Assembly (NCBI RefSeq): GCF_004745505.1
Contig: NZ_RKLX01000002.1
Span: forward strand, 1-64,000
From: Levilactobacillus suantsaiihabitans
Lineage (GTDB): Bacteria; Bacillota; Bacilli; Lactobacillales; Lactobacillaceae
Reading direction: 5' to 3'
Length of the DNA: 64,000 bases
The translations under genes and the position numbers were made by a program. The notes beneath the pieces are model-generated. The model was not told the DNA's origin. It was given only the letters and a program-made list of their open reading frames with translations, and made no database searches. Numbering within the stretch: position 1 is the first letter of the stretch; every line of letters starts with the position of its first letter. Positions 44,172 through 52,945 of the stretch are shown one piece after another.

Positions 44172-44966
44172 ATGACAAATAACCGAAAACTAAACGTGAC
44201 TGGCGGCTGGAATTTCCGGGAACTAGGTGGCTATTCAACCGTTGACGGACACACCGTCAAGTGGCACAAGTTACTGCGGACGGACGGGTTGGCACGGCTT
44301 ACCCCGGATGACCAGACGTTACTGCAAGACTACGGGGTCGTGGCAGACGTTGACTTCCGTTCCAATGCCGAACGCCAGCAAGCGCCCGACAAGGTTCCTG
44401 CCGGGGTCAAGTATCATTTTCTCCCGGTCTTCCCTGAAGGCGACGAGACTGACGCCTCCGCCACCCAAGAAGAATTGGAACAACGCTTCAACAGCAATGA
44501 TCAGGCCGGCTACCAGCACATGCTCGACGTTTACCGCAAAATGGTGACGTTGCCCAGCGCCCAAGCCGCCTACCACGACTTCTTCGCGACGCTGTTGACC
44601 AACGAACAAACGGAAAAATCCGTGCTGTTCCACTGTACCGCCGGCAAGGACCGGACCGGGATGGGCGCGTTTTTGACCTTGAATGCCCTAAACGTTGACC
44701 CCCAAACCATTCAGCAGGATTACCTGTTGACCAACGCCAACGTGATGCCGCTGGTGGATAAGCAAAGCGAGCAGGCCCGACAAAGCGGTCACTCGGAGGC
44801 GTTTGTCACCAACATCCGGGCGCTATCGACCGTCAATCCCGATTATCTCGCCGCCGCAACCAAGGTCATCAACACCCAGTACGGCGGGGTGCAGGATTAC
44901 TTGCACGACGTCTTGGACTTGTCGCACACCGACTTAACCAATTTACGCAAACTCTATTTGGACTAG
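44172..44966 (+). CDS. tyrosine-protein phosphatase (Y_phosphatase3 type)
   Basis: 264 residues. N-terminal WNFRELGGYSTVDGHTVKWHKLLRTDGL is the family signature; the catalytic P-loop is HCTAGKDRTG (about 154-163) with Cys nucleophile and Arg; a general-acid Asp lies in the preceding loop. These phosphatases act on phosphotyrosine and sometimes phosphoinositides; the role in lactobacilli is unclear. AAAGGGTGG lies upstream. It is followed closely by a terminator and an alpha/beta hydrolase gene. Confidence 0.9.
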   Translation: MTNNRKLNVTGGWNFRELGGYSTVDGHTVKWHKLLRTDGLARLTPDDQTLLQDYGVVADVDFRSNAERQQAPDKVPAGVKYHFLPVFPEGDETDASATQEELEQRFNSNDQAGYQHMLDVYRKMVTLPSAQAAYHDFFATLLTNEQTEKSVLFHCTAGKDRTGMGAFLTLNALNVDPQTIQQDYLLTNANVMPLVDKQSEQARQSGHSEAFVTNIRALSTVNPDYLAAATKVINTQYGGVQDYLHDVLDLSHTDLTNLRKLYLD

Positions 44967-44974
44967 AACTCCTT

Positions 44975-45010
44975 ACCAGGCTAACCGCTTTACGGGTAGT
45001 CTGGTTTTTT
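44975..45010 (+). terminator. terminator after the phosphatase gene
   Basis: ACCAG-CTA and TAG-CTGGT pair with one internal mismatch, followed by TTTTT. Confidence 0.75.
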
Positions 45011-45032
45011 AACTGGAAAGGACTGGATAAGA

Positions 45033-45971
45033 ATGAAGAAAAAAACACTGACCTGGGCCTTGCCACTGGCGGGAATCGCCCTGACCTCACTGGCCGCCAG
45101 CGAACACCTTTTTAATTTCGCCTTCAAGCGCGTCAACTACGTCCCGGAGACCTCCGCGGACAAGCAGAAATACGCCGATGCCTATTACGCCTACGTGGAC
45201 TGGTACCAGCAGATTCCCAAGGAAAAATGGTATCTGCACGAACACGACCCGCAAAACCGCATGGTGGCCGAATACATCCCCGCCGAAACGCCCAGCCGCC
45301 AGACCGTCATCATTTCACACGGCTACAAGGGCAACGGCGAGACCATGGCCAACTTTGCCCAAATGTATCACCGCCTCGGCTTCAATGTCTTGCTTCCGGA
45401 CGACCGGGGCCACGGCGAAAGCGCCGGCAAGTACATCAGCTTTGGTTGGCTCGATCGCCTCGACTACTTACAATGGATCCAACAGGTCATCGACCGGGCG
45501 GACAACGACGTCAAGATCCTTCTGTTCGGCGTCAGCATGGGGGGCGCAACGATGGAAATGCTCTCCGGGGAAACGTTGCCGGACCAGGTCAAGGCCATCA
45601 TCGCCGACTGTGGCTACTCCAGCATTGAGGCCGAGCTGACCTACCTGTTGAAGCGCCAATTCCACCTGCCCAAGTACCCCATCGAACCACTGGTCAGCAC
45701 CATTTCCAAGCGCCGATTGGGCTATTATCTGGGCGACGTGACCGCCACGGAACAGTTGCAGAAAAACAAGCGGCCCATTCTCTTCATTCACGGGGAAAAG
45801 GACGTGTACGTGCCGGTGGGGATGGCCTACGAAAATTACGCGGCCACCCATGCCCCCAAGCAATTGTGGATTGTGAAAAATGCGTCGCACGCCGAAAGTT
45901 TTTGGATCAACCCGGCCCGTTACCAGCAACATGTGACGGAATTTCTCCAAACGTACTTCGACGGCGAGTGA
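45033..45971 (+). CDS. alpha/beta hydrolase with N-terminal membrane segment
   Basis: 312 residues. Residues 4-24 (TLTWALPLAGIALTSLAASEH) are a membrane anchor or uncleaved signal. The hydrolase core has SHGYKGNGE (oxyanion loop), LLPDDRGHGESAG, nucleophile Ser in LFGVSMGGATMEM (about 170), Asp in IHGEKDVYVP and His in NASHAESF. It matches the membrane-attached S33-like hydrolases common in lactobacilli, function unknown. It follows the phosphatase terminator by about 20 bp and may receive read-through. Confidence 0.86.
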   Translation: MKKKTLTWALPLAGIALTSLAASEHLFNFAFKRVNYVPETSADKQKYADAYYAYVDWYQQIPKEKWYLHEHDPQNRMVAEYIPAETPSRQTVIISHGYKGNGETMANFAQMYHRLGFNVLLPDDRGHGESAGKYISFGWLDRLDYLQWIQQVIDRADNDVKILLFGVSMGGATMEMLSGETLPDQVKAIIADCGYSSIEAELTYLLKRQFHLPKYPIEPLVSTISKRRLGYYLGDVTATEQLQKNKRPILFIHGEKDVYVPVGMAYENYAATHAPKQLWIVKNASHAESFWINPARYQQHVTEFLQTYFDGE

Positions 45972-46094
45972 ACCTTAAGCCTAACTTAACGGCATTTGGC
46001 CGGTTATCGCAATTCCTTCACATTTTAGTTTTTCTTTACCAATTAATCAAAAAGTCATCATGACTTTGCCCCGATTCTATTCACAAACTCCGGG

Positions 46095-46312
46095 TATAGT
46101 AATAACCATAGTAATTAGCCAATACCGATTACTACTAAATTCTATTCCAATCCCTTTTGATTCTCTCCCCCTAAGAGAATCATCCCCATGGTTAGGTTCC
46201 CTCAAGCCTAGCCACTCCTCTAAAATACATTTACACCCCCTAATGTGAATGTACTCCTCATGAAAAAAAGTTCGGCATCGCTCTTCCCCGAGAGTGACGC
46301 CGAACTTTTTGT
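46095..46312 (+). ncRNA. candidate C-rich-loop small RNA
   Basis: No gene fits. From a TATAGT box at 46095-46100 the sequence folds into GATTCTCT/AGAGAATC (loop CCCCCTA), GGTTAGG/CCTAGCC, and ACATT-ACA/TGT-AATGT (loop CCCCCTAA), with CTCCTC single strands. It then meets a terminator AAAAAGTTCGGC / GCCGAACTTTTT at 46263-46312. C-rich loops that can pair to ribosome-binding sites are typical of Gram-positive regulatory RNAs. No good -35 is seen, so it may instead be processed from the upstream mRNA. Confidence 0.45.
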
Positions 46313-46320
46313 TTTGGGCT

Positions 46321-46443
46321 GAAAGTTGAAATTAGCGCGCTAATTGTCGTAACGACGGTGTTTTGACATTTGAAATTGGTGAAACCAGACGCCTGCTCTG
46401 GGGAACACCTCCAGCCTGAGGAGCGGTCTTCCGGTTCGCTTGA
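46321..46443 (-). repeat. truncated composite element (B side)
   Basis: Inverted-repeat end (CTGAAAGTTGAAATTAGCGC), the conserved GGTGAAACCAGACGCCTGC string and the first third of B. The element stops abruptly inside an antitoxin-like gene. Confidence 0.75.
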
Positions 46444-46529
46444 ATGTGCATCGGCTCATGACTCGCGTTCACCTGTCGCAACAATTTCAACAGGGTTTCG
46501 TCCGCAGGTGTTGCACGATAATCTGCCAT
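46440..46529 (-). pseudogene. truncated second Phd/YefM-type antitoxin gene
   Basis: Thirty codons (MADYRATPADETLLKLLRQVNASHEPMHIQ) match the N-terminus of Phd/YefM proteins that normally continue with a GxRxNAVLxSxxDW core. Here the frame runs into element B sequence (ANRKTAPQAGG...) and the rest is gone. It directly follows an intact Phd/YefM gene; I recall such tandem pairs in lactobacilli. Confidence 0.6.
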
Positions 46530-46558
46530 TTTAGAACCCCTTTACTTACCCGCACGCT

Positions 46559-46780
46559 CTACAGCCAGCGCCAAGCCTTATACAGGTCCTCGCGCTGTTG
46601 GACCGTTTGGTGTTGGGCGGCCGCAGCCAATTGTTTTTGCACCGCTGCCCACTGTTGCTCACTCACCAAAATCGCATCCGTGGTTTGATCCTCAATGCGG
46701 ACTGCCTTACCATCTTTGACCTCTTGCAATAAACGCTGGAGATTTCGCTGCGCATCAGCTGGTGAATACACCTTTTCCAT
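46559..46780 (-). CDS. Phd/YefM-family antitoxin
   Basis: 73 residues. SPADAQRNLQRLLQEVKDGKAVRIEDQTTDAILVSEQQWAAVQKQL is the Phd/YefM fold: N-terminal DNA-binding dimer domain with the ...AVLxSxxxW core, followed by a short toxin-binding tail (REDLYKAWRWL). No Doc or YoeB toxin is nearby. The second gene of the likely pair, downstream, is truncated by a repeat. A ribosome-binding site is present (GGGGGGAA). It is 28 bp after purB on the same strand and may be read through from it. Confidence 0.8.
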   Translation of the reverse strand: MEKVYSPADAQRNLQRLLQEVKDGKAVRIEDQTTDAILVSEQQWAAVQKQLAAAAQHQTVQQREDLYKAWRWL

Positions 46781-46807
46781 TGTTCATTCCCCCCAAGTTT
46801 TCGCGTG

Positions 46808-48103
46808 TTAGTCCAAACCTAGACGTTTAAAAATAAAGTCCACGCGGCGTAAGTGATAGTGATAATCAAACGCGTCGTCAATCTGCGCCGGCGTTAACCG
46901 GGCCGTAATTTCCGCATTGGCTTCCACCAATGGCCGGAACTGGGTCTGTTGGTCCCAAGCCTGTGCCGTCAGTGGTTGGACCAAATCGTAGGCAGCTTCA
47001 CGACTCAAACCGGTCTCAATCAGCTTCAATAAGAGTCGTTGACTGTAGATCAAGCCGTAAGTGCGCCCCATGTTGGCCTTCATGGTTTCCGGGAATACGT
47101 CCAAATTGGTGAGGATCCGGTTAATGCGGTGAAGCATGTAGTCCAACAATGTCGTGCTTTCTGGCAAAATCATCCGTTCCGCCGATGAATGGGAAATATC
47201 GCGTTCGTGCCAGAGGCTGACATTTTCGTAGGCCGTGACCATGGTGCCCCGTAAGACGCGGGCCAGGCCAGTTACGTTTTCCGAGCCGATGGGGTTACGC
47301 TTGTGCGGCATCGCCGACGAGCCCTTTTGCCCGGGATTGAAATGTTCTTCGACCTCATGAATCTCCGAGCGCTGAAGGCTCCGGATCTCCGTGGCAATGT
47401 TTTCCACGCCCGTGCCAATCAAGGCCAGCGTCGCAATGTAGTCGGCGTGCAGGTCTCGCGGCAACACCTGACTGGCGATTGGTTGCGCACTGATGCCCAA
47501 TTGGTCGCAGACGAAGGCTTCTACCTCGGGCGGCACATTGGCAAAGGTACCAACTGCGCCACTGATCTTCCCGGTCTCCACCCCAGCGGCGGCCCGGTCG
47601 AAGCGTTCCAGGTTCCGTTGCATTTCGGCGTAGAAGCGCGCTAATTTCAACCCAAAGGTGGTCGGTTCGGCTTGCACCCCGTGCGTCCGGCCAATCATGA
47701 CTGTTTCCTTATACTTTAAGGCCAGGTCCTTGAGCGTGGCAATCAACGCCACCAAGCTCTGCCGAATCACCACGTTGGCCTGCTTCAGCCGGTACCCCTG
47801 CGCCGTATCCACGACATCGGTACTGGTGACGCCAAAGTGGATCCACTTGCGTTCGGCCCCCAGAGATTCCGAGACGTTGCGGGTGAAGGCCACCATATCG
47901 TGGTGCGTCACGGCTTCAATCTCGGCGATGCGGTCGACGTCAAACGTGGCGTTTTCCCGAATTTTCTGGGCATCTGCCACGGGGACCTCACCTAATTTCG
48001 CCCAGGCTTCGTCAATTGCCACTTCAACGGCAAGCCAAGACTGATACTGATTTTCCAGGGACCAAATCTGGCCCATTTCTGGTCGGGTGTAGCGTTCTAA
48101 CAT
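46808..48103 (-). CDS. purB: adenylosuccinate lyase
   Basis: 431 residues; cleaves SAICAR and adenylosuccinate in purine synthesis, releasing fumarate. Fumarase/aspartase superfamily motifs: THHDMVAFTRNVSE, HFGVTSTDVVDTAQ, IGRTHGVQAEPTTFG, and signature GSSAMPHKRNPIGSEN near residue 262 with catalytic Ser. Start is ATG 48103 after GAGGAGG, one codon inside an in-frame TTG. It is divergent from purA across a 270-bp control region, so AMP-branch genes are clustered. Confidence 0.96.
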   Translation of the reverse strand: MLERYTRPEMGQIWSLENQYQSWLAVEVAIDEAWAKLGEVPVADAQKIRENATFDVDRIAEIEAVTHHDMVAFTRNVSESLGAERKWIHFGVTSTDVVDTAQGYRLKQANVVIRQSLVALIATLKDLALKYKETVMIGRTHGVQAEPTTFGLKLARFYAEMQRNLERFDRAAAGVETGKISGAVGTFANVPPEVEAFVCDQLGISAQPIASQVLPRDLHADYIATLALIGTGVENIATEIRSLQRSEIHEVEEHFNPGQKGSSAMPHKRNPIGSENVTGLARVLRGTMVTAYENVSLWHERDISHSSAERMILPESTTLLDYMLHRINRILTNLDVFPETMKANMGRTYGLIYSQRLLLKLIETGLSREAAYDLVQPLTAQAWDQQTQFRPLVEANAEITARLTPAQIDDAFDYHYHLRRVDFIFKRLGLD

Positions 48104-48128
48104 CAAGTTTCCTCCTCAGTAATAGGTA

Positions 48129-48141
48129 AAATCCGAACATT
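48129..48141 (+). promoter_or_regulatory. PurBox in the purB leader
   Basis: AAATCCGAACATT matches AWWWCCGAACWWT at all positions. It lies between a TAAAAT -10 box (minus strand, 48174-48179) and the purB ribosome-binding site. Confidence 0.6.
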
Positions 48142-48280
48142 ATTTTTAAAATTCGTTTCTTGCTCTGCTATCTATTTTAGCATAGAACATCCTAGTTTTA
48201 CCAGACATTTCACCGTTATATCCATTATTAATTAGTTTCTACCCATAATTAAAAGAACTTTTATACAGGATATTTAAATA

Positions 48281-48325
48281 ATTGTTCGCTTTTCACTTGC
48301 AATTCAATTACGAACTTGATACAAT
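48281..48325 (+). promoter_or_regulatory. purA promoter with two imperfect PurBoxes
   Basis: TTGCAA (48297-48302), 17 nt spacer, TACAAT (48320-48325). ATTACGAACTTG lies in the spacer and its mirror ATTGTTCGCTTTT at 48281-48293, an inverted CGAAC pair as PurR uses in Bacillus. Each box has one or two mismatches. Confidence 0.6.
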
Positions 48326-48376
48326 AATTTTTGCTGGGTGTTCGGCCCGGTAAAAAATAACGATGAGGTGTTTGCA

Positions 48377-49663
48377 ATGTCATCAACAGTAGTAGTTGGT
48401 AGTCAATGGGGCGATGAAGGTAAAGGAAAGATCACGGATTTTCTGAGTGAGAAGGCTGATGTCATTGCCCGCTACCAAGGTGGTGACAATGCCGGCCACA
48501 CCATCGTCTTCAATGGTCAAACGTTCAAGTTGCGCCTGATTCCTTCGGGGATCTTCTACGCCGATAAATTGAGCGTGATTGGCAACGGTGTCGTGGTCAA
48601 CCCGAAGTCTTTGATTGAAGAGTTAACTTATCTTCATGACAACGGCGTTTCGACGGATAATTTACGGATTTCCGACCGGGCACACGTCATCCTGCCCTAC
48701 CACATCTTGTTGGACCAAGCCCAAGAAAAGGCCAAGGAAAACAAGATTGGTACCACCAACAAGGGTATCGGCCCGGCTTACATGGATAAAGCCGAACGAA
48801 TCGGGATTCGCATTGCCGATTTATTGGATCATGATATCTTTGCGGACAAATTACGCCAGAACTTAATTGAAAAGAACAATGTTTTAACCAAACTTTACGG
48901 TGTTGAACCATTAGACTTCGACACGATTTTCAACGAATACTATGCCCTAGGCCAACAGATCAAGCAACACGTGACCGACACGTCGGTGGTCATCAACGAT
49001 GCCATCGATGCCGGCAAGAACGTCCTCTTCGAAGGCGCGCAAGGCGTCATGTTGGATATTGACCACGGCACTTATCCGTTTGTCACCTCCTCGAACCCCG
49101 TGGCTGGTGGCGTGACCATCGGTGCTGGGGTAGGTCCCACTAAGATTGACCACGTGGTTGGGGTCTGCAAGGCCTACACCTCTCGTGTGGGTGATGGTCC
49201 CTTCCCAACGGAACTCTTCGATGAAATTGGCGACACGATTCGCGAAACGGGCCACGAATACGGCACCGTTACCAAGCGGCCCCGGCGGATCGGTTGGTTC
49301 GACAGCGTCGTGTTACGCCACGCCAAGCGCGTTTCCGGTTTGACCAGCTTATCGCTGAACTGCTTGGACGTGTTGACCGGCTTAAAGACCGTCAAGATTT
49401 GCAAGGCCTACGCGCTGAACGGGGAAACCATTTACCATTACCCTGCTAGCCTGGTCGACCTGGACGCCTGCCAACCAATCTATGATGAACTGCCCGGTTG
49501 GACAGAAGACATCACCGGTTGCCACTCGGTCGCTGAACTGCCTGTCAACGCCCAAAATTACGTTAAACGCTTAGCCGAACTGGTCGGTGTGGATATTGCC
49601 ACGTTGTCCGTCGGCCCAGACCGCGAACAGACGAACATCTTACGTGACGTCTGGAACGCCTAA
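48377..49663 (+). CDS. purA: adenylosuccinate synthetase
   Basis: 428 residues; converts IMP, aspartate and GTP to adenylosuccinate, step one of AMP synthesis. P-loop [18 protein letters not shown] at the start, [41 protein letters not shown] and [11 protein letters not shown] are all canonical. ATG 48377 follows GAGGTG; the frame is open upstream to 48338 without a site. purB, one step later, is divergent; guaC follows in the same operon. Confidence 0.96.
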   Translation: MSSTVVVGSQWGDEGKGKITDFLSEKADVIARYQGGDNAGHTIVFNGQTFKLRLIPSGIFYADKLSVIGNGVVVNPKSLIEELTYLHDNGVSTDNLRISDRAHVILPYHILLDQAQEKAKENKIGTTNKGIGPAYMDKAERIGIRIADLLDHDIFADKLRQNLIEKNNVLTKLYGVEPLDFDTIFNEYYALGQQIKQHVTDTSVVINDAIDAGKNVLFEGAQGVMLDIDHGTYPFVTSSNPVAGGVTIGAGVGPTKIDHVVGVCKAYTSRVGDGPFPTELFDEIGDTIRETGHEYGTVTKRPRRIGWFDSVVLRHAKRVSGLTSLSLNCLDVLTGLKTVKICKAYALNGETIYHYPASLVDLDACQPIYDELPGWTEDITGCHSVAELPVNAQNYVKRLAELVGVDIATLSVGPDREQTNILRDVWNA

Positions 49664-49688
49664 CCCCACGAACAAGGAGTGACTGCTC

Positions 49689-50675
49689 ATGCATCCCGCA
49701 GAAGTATTTGATTACGAAGATATTCAACTCGTTCCCAATAAATGTATCATCGACAGCCGCAGTGAGGCCGATACCAGCATCGCATTTGGCCCCCACCGCT
49801 TTAAAATTCCGGTCGTGCCTGCTAACATGGAAACGGTCATCAACGAACCGCTCGCCGTCTGGTTAGCGCAAAACGACTATTTCTACGTCATGCACCGCTT
49901 CCATCCGGAAGAACGGCGCGGTTTCATCGAACGCATGCACGAAAAATCGCTGTTTGCTTCCATTAGTGTGGGTGTCAAACCGGACGAACACGCCTTCATC
50001 GACGAACTGGCTGCCGCAAAATTGGTGCCGGAATACATTACCATCGACATCGCCCACGGCCACAGCGACGCGGTCATTCAGATGATCAAGCAGATCAAGA
50101 CCAAGTTACCAGACAGCTTTGTAATCGCCGGTAACGTCGGTACGCCTGAAGCCGTGCGGGAACTGGAAAACGCCGGTGCGGACGCCACCAAGGTCGGCAT
50201 TGGCCCGGGTAAGGCCTGCATCACCAAGCTCAAGACCGGTTTTGGGACCGGGGGTTGGCAACTGGCCGCCGTACGTCTCTGCGCCAAGGCCGCTCGCAAG
50301 CCGATCATCGCGGACGGTGGGATTCGCTACAACGGTGACATCGCCAAGTCCGTTCGCTTCGGCGCCAGCATGGTCATGATTGGCTCCATGTTAGCGGGCC
50401 ACGAACAATCTCCTGGTAACAAATTGACCATCGACGGGCGGACCTTCAAGCAATACTGGGGTTCTGCCTCCGAGAAGCAAAAGGGCGCCTACCGTAACGT
50501 TGAGGGCAAGCAAATGCTGGTCCCTTACCGCGGCGACATCGCCAACACGTTAAACGCCATGCAAGAAGACTTGCAATCCTCAATCTCCTACGCCGGTGGC
50601 CGGAATCTGCTGGACATTCGGACCGTGGACTACGTGATTGTGAAGAGTTCCATCATGAATGGTGACAATTACTAA
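49689..50675 (+). CDS. guaC: GMP reductase
   Basis: 328 residues; NADPH-dependent conversion of GMP to IMP, allowing guanine to feed the AMP branch. IMPDH/GMPR barrel motifs: [40 protein letters not shown], catalytic Cys in [33 protein letters not shown] and [16 protein letters not shown]. Length and lack of CBS domains distinguish it from IMP dehydrogenase. It starts 25 bp after purA with AAGGAG, so purA-guaC is one operon ending at the strong terminator 50691-50732. Confidence 0.95.
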   Translation: MHPAEVFDYEDIQLVPNKCIIDSRSEADTSIAFGPHRFKIPVVPANMETVINEPLAVWLAQNDYFYVMHRFHPEERRGFIERMHEKSLFASISVGVKPDEHAFIDELAAAKLVPEYITIDIAHGHSDAVIQMIKQIKTKLPDSFVIAGNVGTPEAVRELENAGADATKVGIGPGKACITKLKTGFGTGGWQLAAVRLCAKAARKPIIADGGIRYNGDIAKSVRFGASMVMIGSMLAGHEQSPGNKLTIDGRTFKQYWGSASEKQKGAYRNVEGKQMLVPYRGDIANTLNAMQEDLQSSISYAGGRNLLDIRTVDYVIVKSSIMNGDNY

Positions 50676-50690
50676 CGACAACTTAAAATA

Positions 50691-50732
50691 AACAGGCTTC
50701 AACTCATTTTTACGTGAGTTGAAGCCTGTTTT
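50691..50732 (+). terminator. terminator of purA-guaC
   Basis: AACAGGCTTCAACTCA and TGAGTTGAAGCCTGTT pair exactly (16 bp), then TT. Confidence 0.92.
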
Positions 50733-50742
50733 GTGTCTAAAA

Positions 50743-51153
50743 CTAAAGGTTAAAAGTGAAAATCAACTGGAACTACTGTTAGCATGAAACTCCTGGCGTC
50801 AAAATAGTCGTTTACAGTCACGTAATACAAACTGGTCGCCTACCGTTCGCCAAGATAGTGCTTGCCAGTAACACTCATCTTAACCCTAGATGGTAACCTC
50901 ATTGACGACTAGTCTATCATTAACACAGTGTTGCTGATAGGCATCAACTTGCCGGAGGCAGCCAGGGTGGAGCCAGCTGTGTCGGCGGTGTTGGCTGAGG
51001 TTTTGTCTCAGCCTACAGCGCGGGACGACTTGAGAGACTGGCCGGTTTTGTCAGGCTTTCAAGCGAACCGGAAGACCGCTTCTCAGGCTGGAGGTGTTCC
51101 CCAGAGCAGGCGGAACCCTGGCTGACGCAGGCATCTGGTTTCACCAATTTTGG
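50743..51153 (+). mobile_element. composite element with element A deleted
   Basis: Starts with the inverted-repeat end (CTAAAGGTTAAAAGTGAAAA), keeps the A leader and the first nine bases of its stem (GTTCGCCAA), then jumps to the spacer hairpin (ACACT/AGTGT) and a complete B. The B-side end is lost at the stop of the NERD gene. Confidence 0.75.
50959..51124 (+). repeat. element B copy 5
   Basis: 166 nt, closing strands CAGCCAGGGT and ACCCTGGCTG, hairpin GGCTGAG/CTCAGCC, arm CTTGA/TCAAG. Confidence 0.9.
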
Positions 51154-51161
51154 GTAACCCG

Positions 51162-51878
51162 CTAATCAAACAAAATCGTCCGGTGGATCAGCCGGGCAAT
51201 CGCATCGACCTGGTCGTCTCTGAGTTCCAACTGCCGGGGCAGTCGCTCGTGGACGGCGTCGTAGAACTCCCGGAAGTGTTGTGGCTTGGTGAAGCCCTCG
51301 CCCCAGTCGTCGTAATTATTGCTGTAGGGACGATTCAACACGCCGTTGGGGTCCACGACCTGGTCGTCTGCCGCCCGACTGACATAGTTATAAAAGACAA
51401 ATTCGTGAATGTAGGGCTTGATCCCTAACTCGTTTAACTTATCTTGAATCAAACTGTTCAGGCTCAACCCGGACAGTTCCACCTGCCGAATCGGATTTTC
51501 ATCCCCGGTATATACCTGAACATTTTCTGGACTCTTAATGCACATCGTAAAACTCTGGTTGCCTTGGTTCATGACCTCTTGCGGTAACAGCCGCGATAAC
51601 AGGGTCTTACCCGCTTCGTTGCCACCAACCATTTTTAGCAGATCCCGTAGCCGCACATCATGGTAGACCGTCCCCGTCCAATATTTGGTCTCAATCATGA
51701 AGATGCCCTTACGACAAATCACCAGGTGATCGACTTGCCGGTTGGGAAACCGACTGTCATCTGAATCTAGATATAAATTGGCAAATATATGAAATTTATC
51801 TTCTGGATATTTATTGCTTAATTCTTTTAATAATTTATAAGTGCGGTACTCGCCACGATTGGTGTAATTAACCGACAT
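51162..51878 (-). CDS. NERD domain protein
   Basis: 238 residues. RTYKLLKELSNKYPEDKFHIFANLYLDSDD, then QVDHLVICRKGIFMIETKYWTG (about 48-70), is the nuclease-related domain, with Asp and Glu-x-Lys in restriction-endonuclease-like positions. The remaining 160 residues are family-specific and unassigned. NERD proteins are of uncertain function, some linked to DNA processing or defence. Start at ATG 51878, 9 nt after GGAGG; the ATG at 51887 abuts that site. A composite element begins at the stop codon. Confidence 0.78.
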   Translation of the reverse strand: MSVNYTNRGEYRTYKLLKELSNKYPEDKFHIFANLYLDSDDSRFPNRQVDHLVICRKGIFMIETKYWTGTVYHDVRLRDLLKMVGGNEAGKTLLSRLLPQEVMNQGNQSFTMCIKSPENVQVYTGDENPIRQVELSGLSLNSLIQDKLNELGIKPYIHEFVFYNYVSRAADDQVVDPNGVLNRPYSNNYDDWGEGFTKPQHFREFYDAVHERLPRQLELRDDQVDAIARLIHRTILFD

Positions 51879-52031
51879 GGGTATCATCCTCCGTATCTTC
51901 TAGTATATGATGAAACGCTGCCTGAAACTAGCAGATTTTGATAATGACTTGCCGCTCACCTCACCAGTTATATAGACCCGCAGCCGTGAGCGGAATCGAG
52001 ACTCCCTTTGGGCACACGTTTCAGTTAAGTA

Positions 52032-52201
52032 AAGAGCCTGGGGCACCTCCCAGGCTCCTTTCGATTTACCTTTACGTAGCTGAAACGTGCGCCAAAAGGC
52101 AGCCGGTTCCGCTTAAACCTGATAACCAAACAATCCAAGCCCGGGATTATTCGGTTATCAGCCTTAATGCTCGCCGGCTAATCGCCTTTTGTCCCACTCT
52201 C
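52032..52201 (-). repeat. element C copy 3, with terminator-like hairpin
   Basis: Outer stem CAAAAGGC...GCCGG / CCGGC...GCCTTTTG; inner stem CTGATAACC..AATCC / GGATT..GGTTATCAG. It ends in AGCCTGGG/CCCAGGCT. It lies about 50 nt after the HicB-like stop, in the same direction. Confidence 0.82.
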
Positions 52202-52252
52202 GTGATTTTTCGTCTCCAATTAATTAGCGGTCCTCAGGCATCGACGTGAAAG

Positions 52253-52594
52253 TCATTCGTCCTTTGACGAAATGGCCAACCGCCGTTTCCCCAGTCTGCT
52301 TAATCGTCTCCACCACGGCGACCGCTTCTTCGACGTTGGTCGTTGTTCCACCGGTCCGCCAACCTGCAGGCTGATCTTGGTATCACCCGCGGGTGCGGTC
52401 ACTTCCGCAAACGACCGCGGCTCGGGGACGTTCGCGCTCACCCGGTATTGCGTGTCTATCAATTTAGCCGCCATTGCCAAGGCCGCTTCCGCTGTCGTTC
52501 CCCAAGTGAGACCGATTTCTGGAATGGTCACGCAATACCGCCCCGCTTCGGCATGCAAGACCACGGTGTAAATACATCCTTTGTCATCGCTCAT
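52253..52594 (-). CDS. orphan HicB-like antitoxin
   Basis: 113 residues. YTVVLHAEAGRYCVTIPEIGLTWGTTAEAALAMAAKLIDTQY is the HicB fold (partially degraded RNase H-like). The remainder is a basic tail (SKKRSPWWRRLSRLGKRRL) rather than the usual RHH or HTH DNA-binding domain. ATG 52594 follows AGGGGG by 7 nt. No HicA-type toxin is present; element C lies on both sides. The basic tail could bind nucleic acid directly. Confidence 0.7.
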   Translation of the reverse strand: MSDDKGCIYTVVLHAEAGRYCVTIPEIGLTWGTTAEAALAMAAKLIDTQYRVSANVPEPRSFAEVTAPAGDTKISLQVGGPVEQRPTSKKRSPWWRRLSRLGKRRLAISSKDE

Positions 52595-52742
52595 CACGAC
52601 GCCCCCTAACCTTACTCGCAAATTGAGCGGCCACCCGCTCACGATTCCTCGCTTTCATTATGGCGAGACGGCTTGGGGCTTGCAACGCTAAGCACTAGTT
52701 TCGATAGTTACCCTGCCTTACTGACTCAACGATTGGCCAAAT

Positions 52743-52916
52743 AAAACGGGCCCGGAAAAAATCCCAGGCCCGTTTTCATTACCTTTACATCGCTGAAACG
52801 TGCGCCCAAAGGCAGCCGGTTCCGCTTAAAACTGCTAACCAAACAAGCCAAGACCCGGATTATTCGGGTAGCAGCCTTAATGCTCGCCGGCTAATCACCT
52901 TTCGTCTCACTCTCAC
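52743..52916 (-). repeat. element C copy 4, with terminator
   Basis: Outer stem strands AAAGGC and ACCTTT; inner stem CTGCTAACC.../...GGGTAGCAG with mismatches. It ends at AAAACGGGCC/GGCCCGTTTT (52743-52776), a terminator. It starts about 30 nt after the usp stop, same direction. Confidence 0.8.
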
Positions 52917-52945
52917 TTGTTGACTCATTAACACACTACCGTCAC

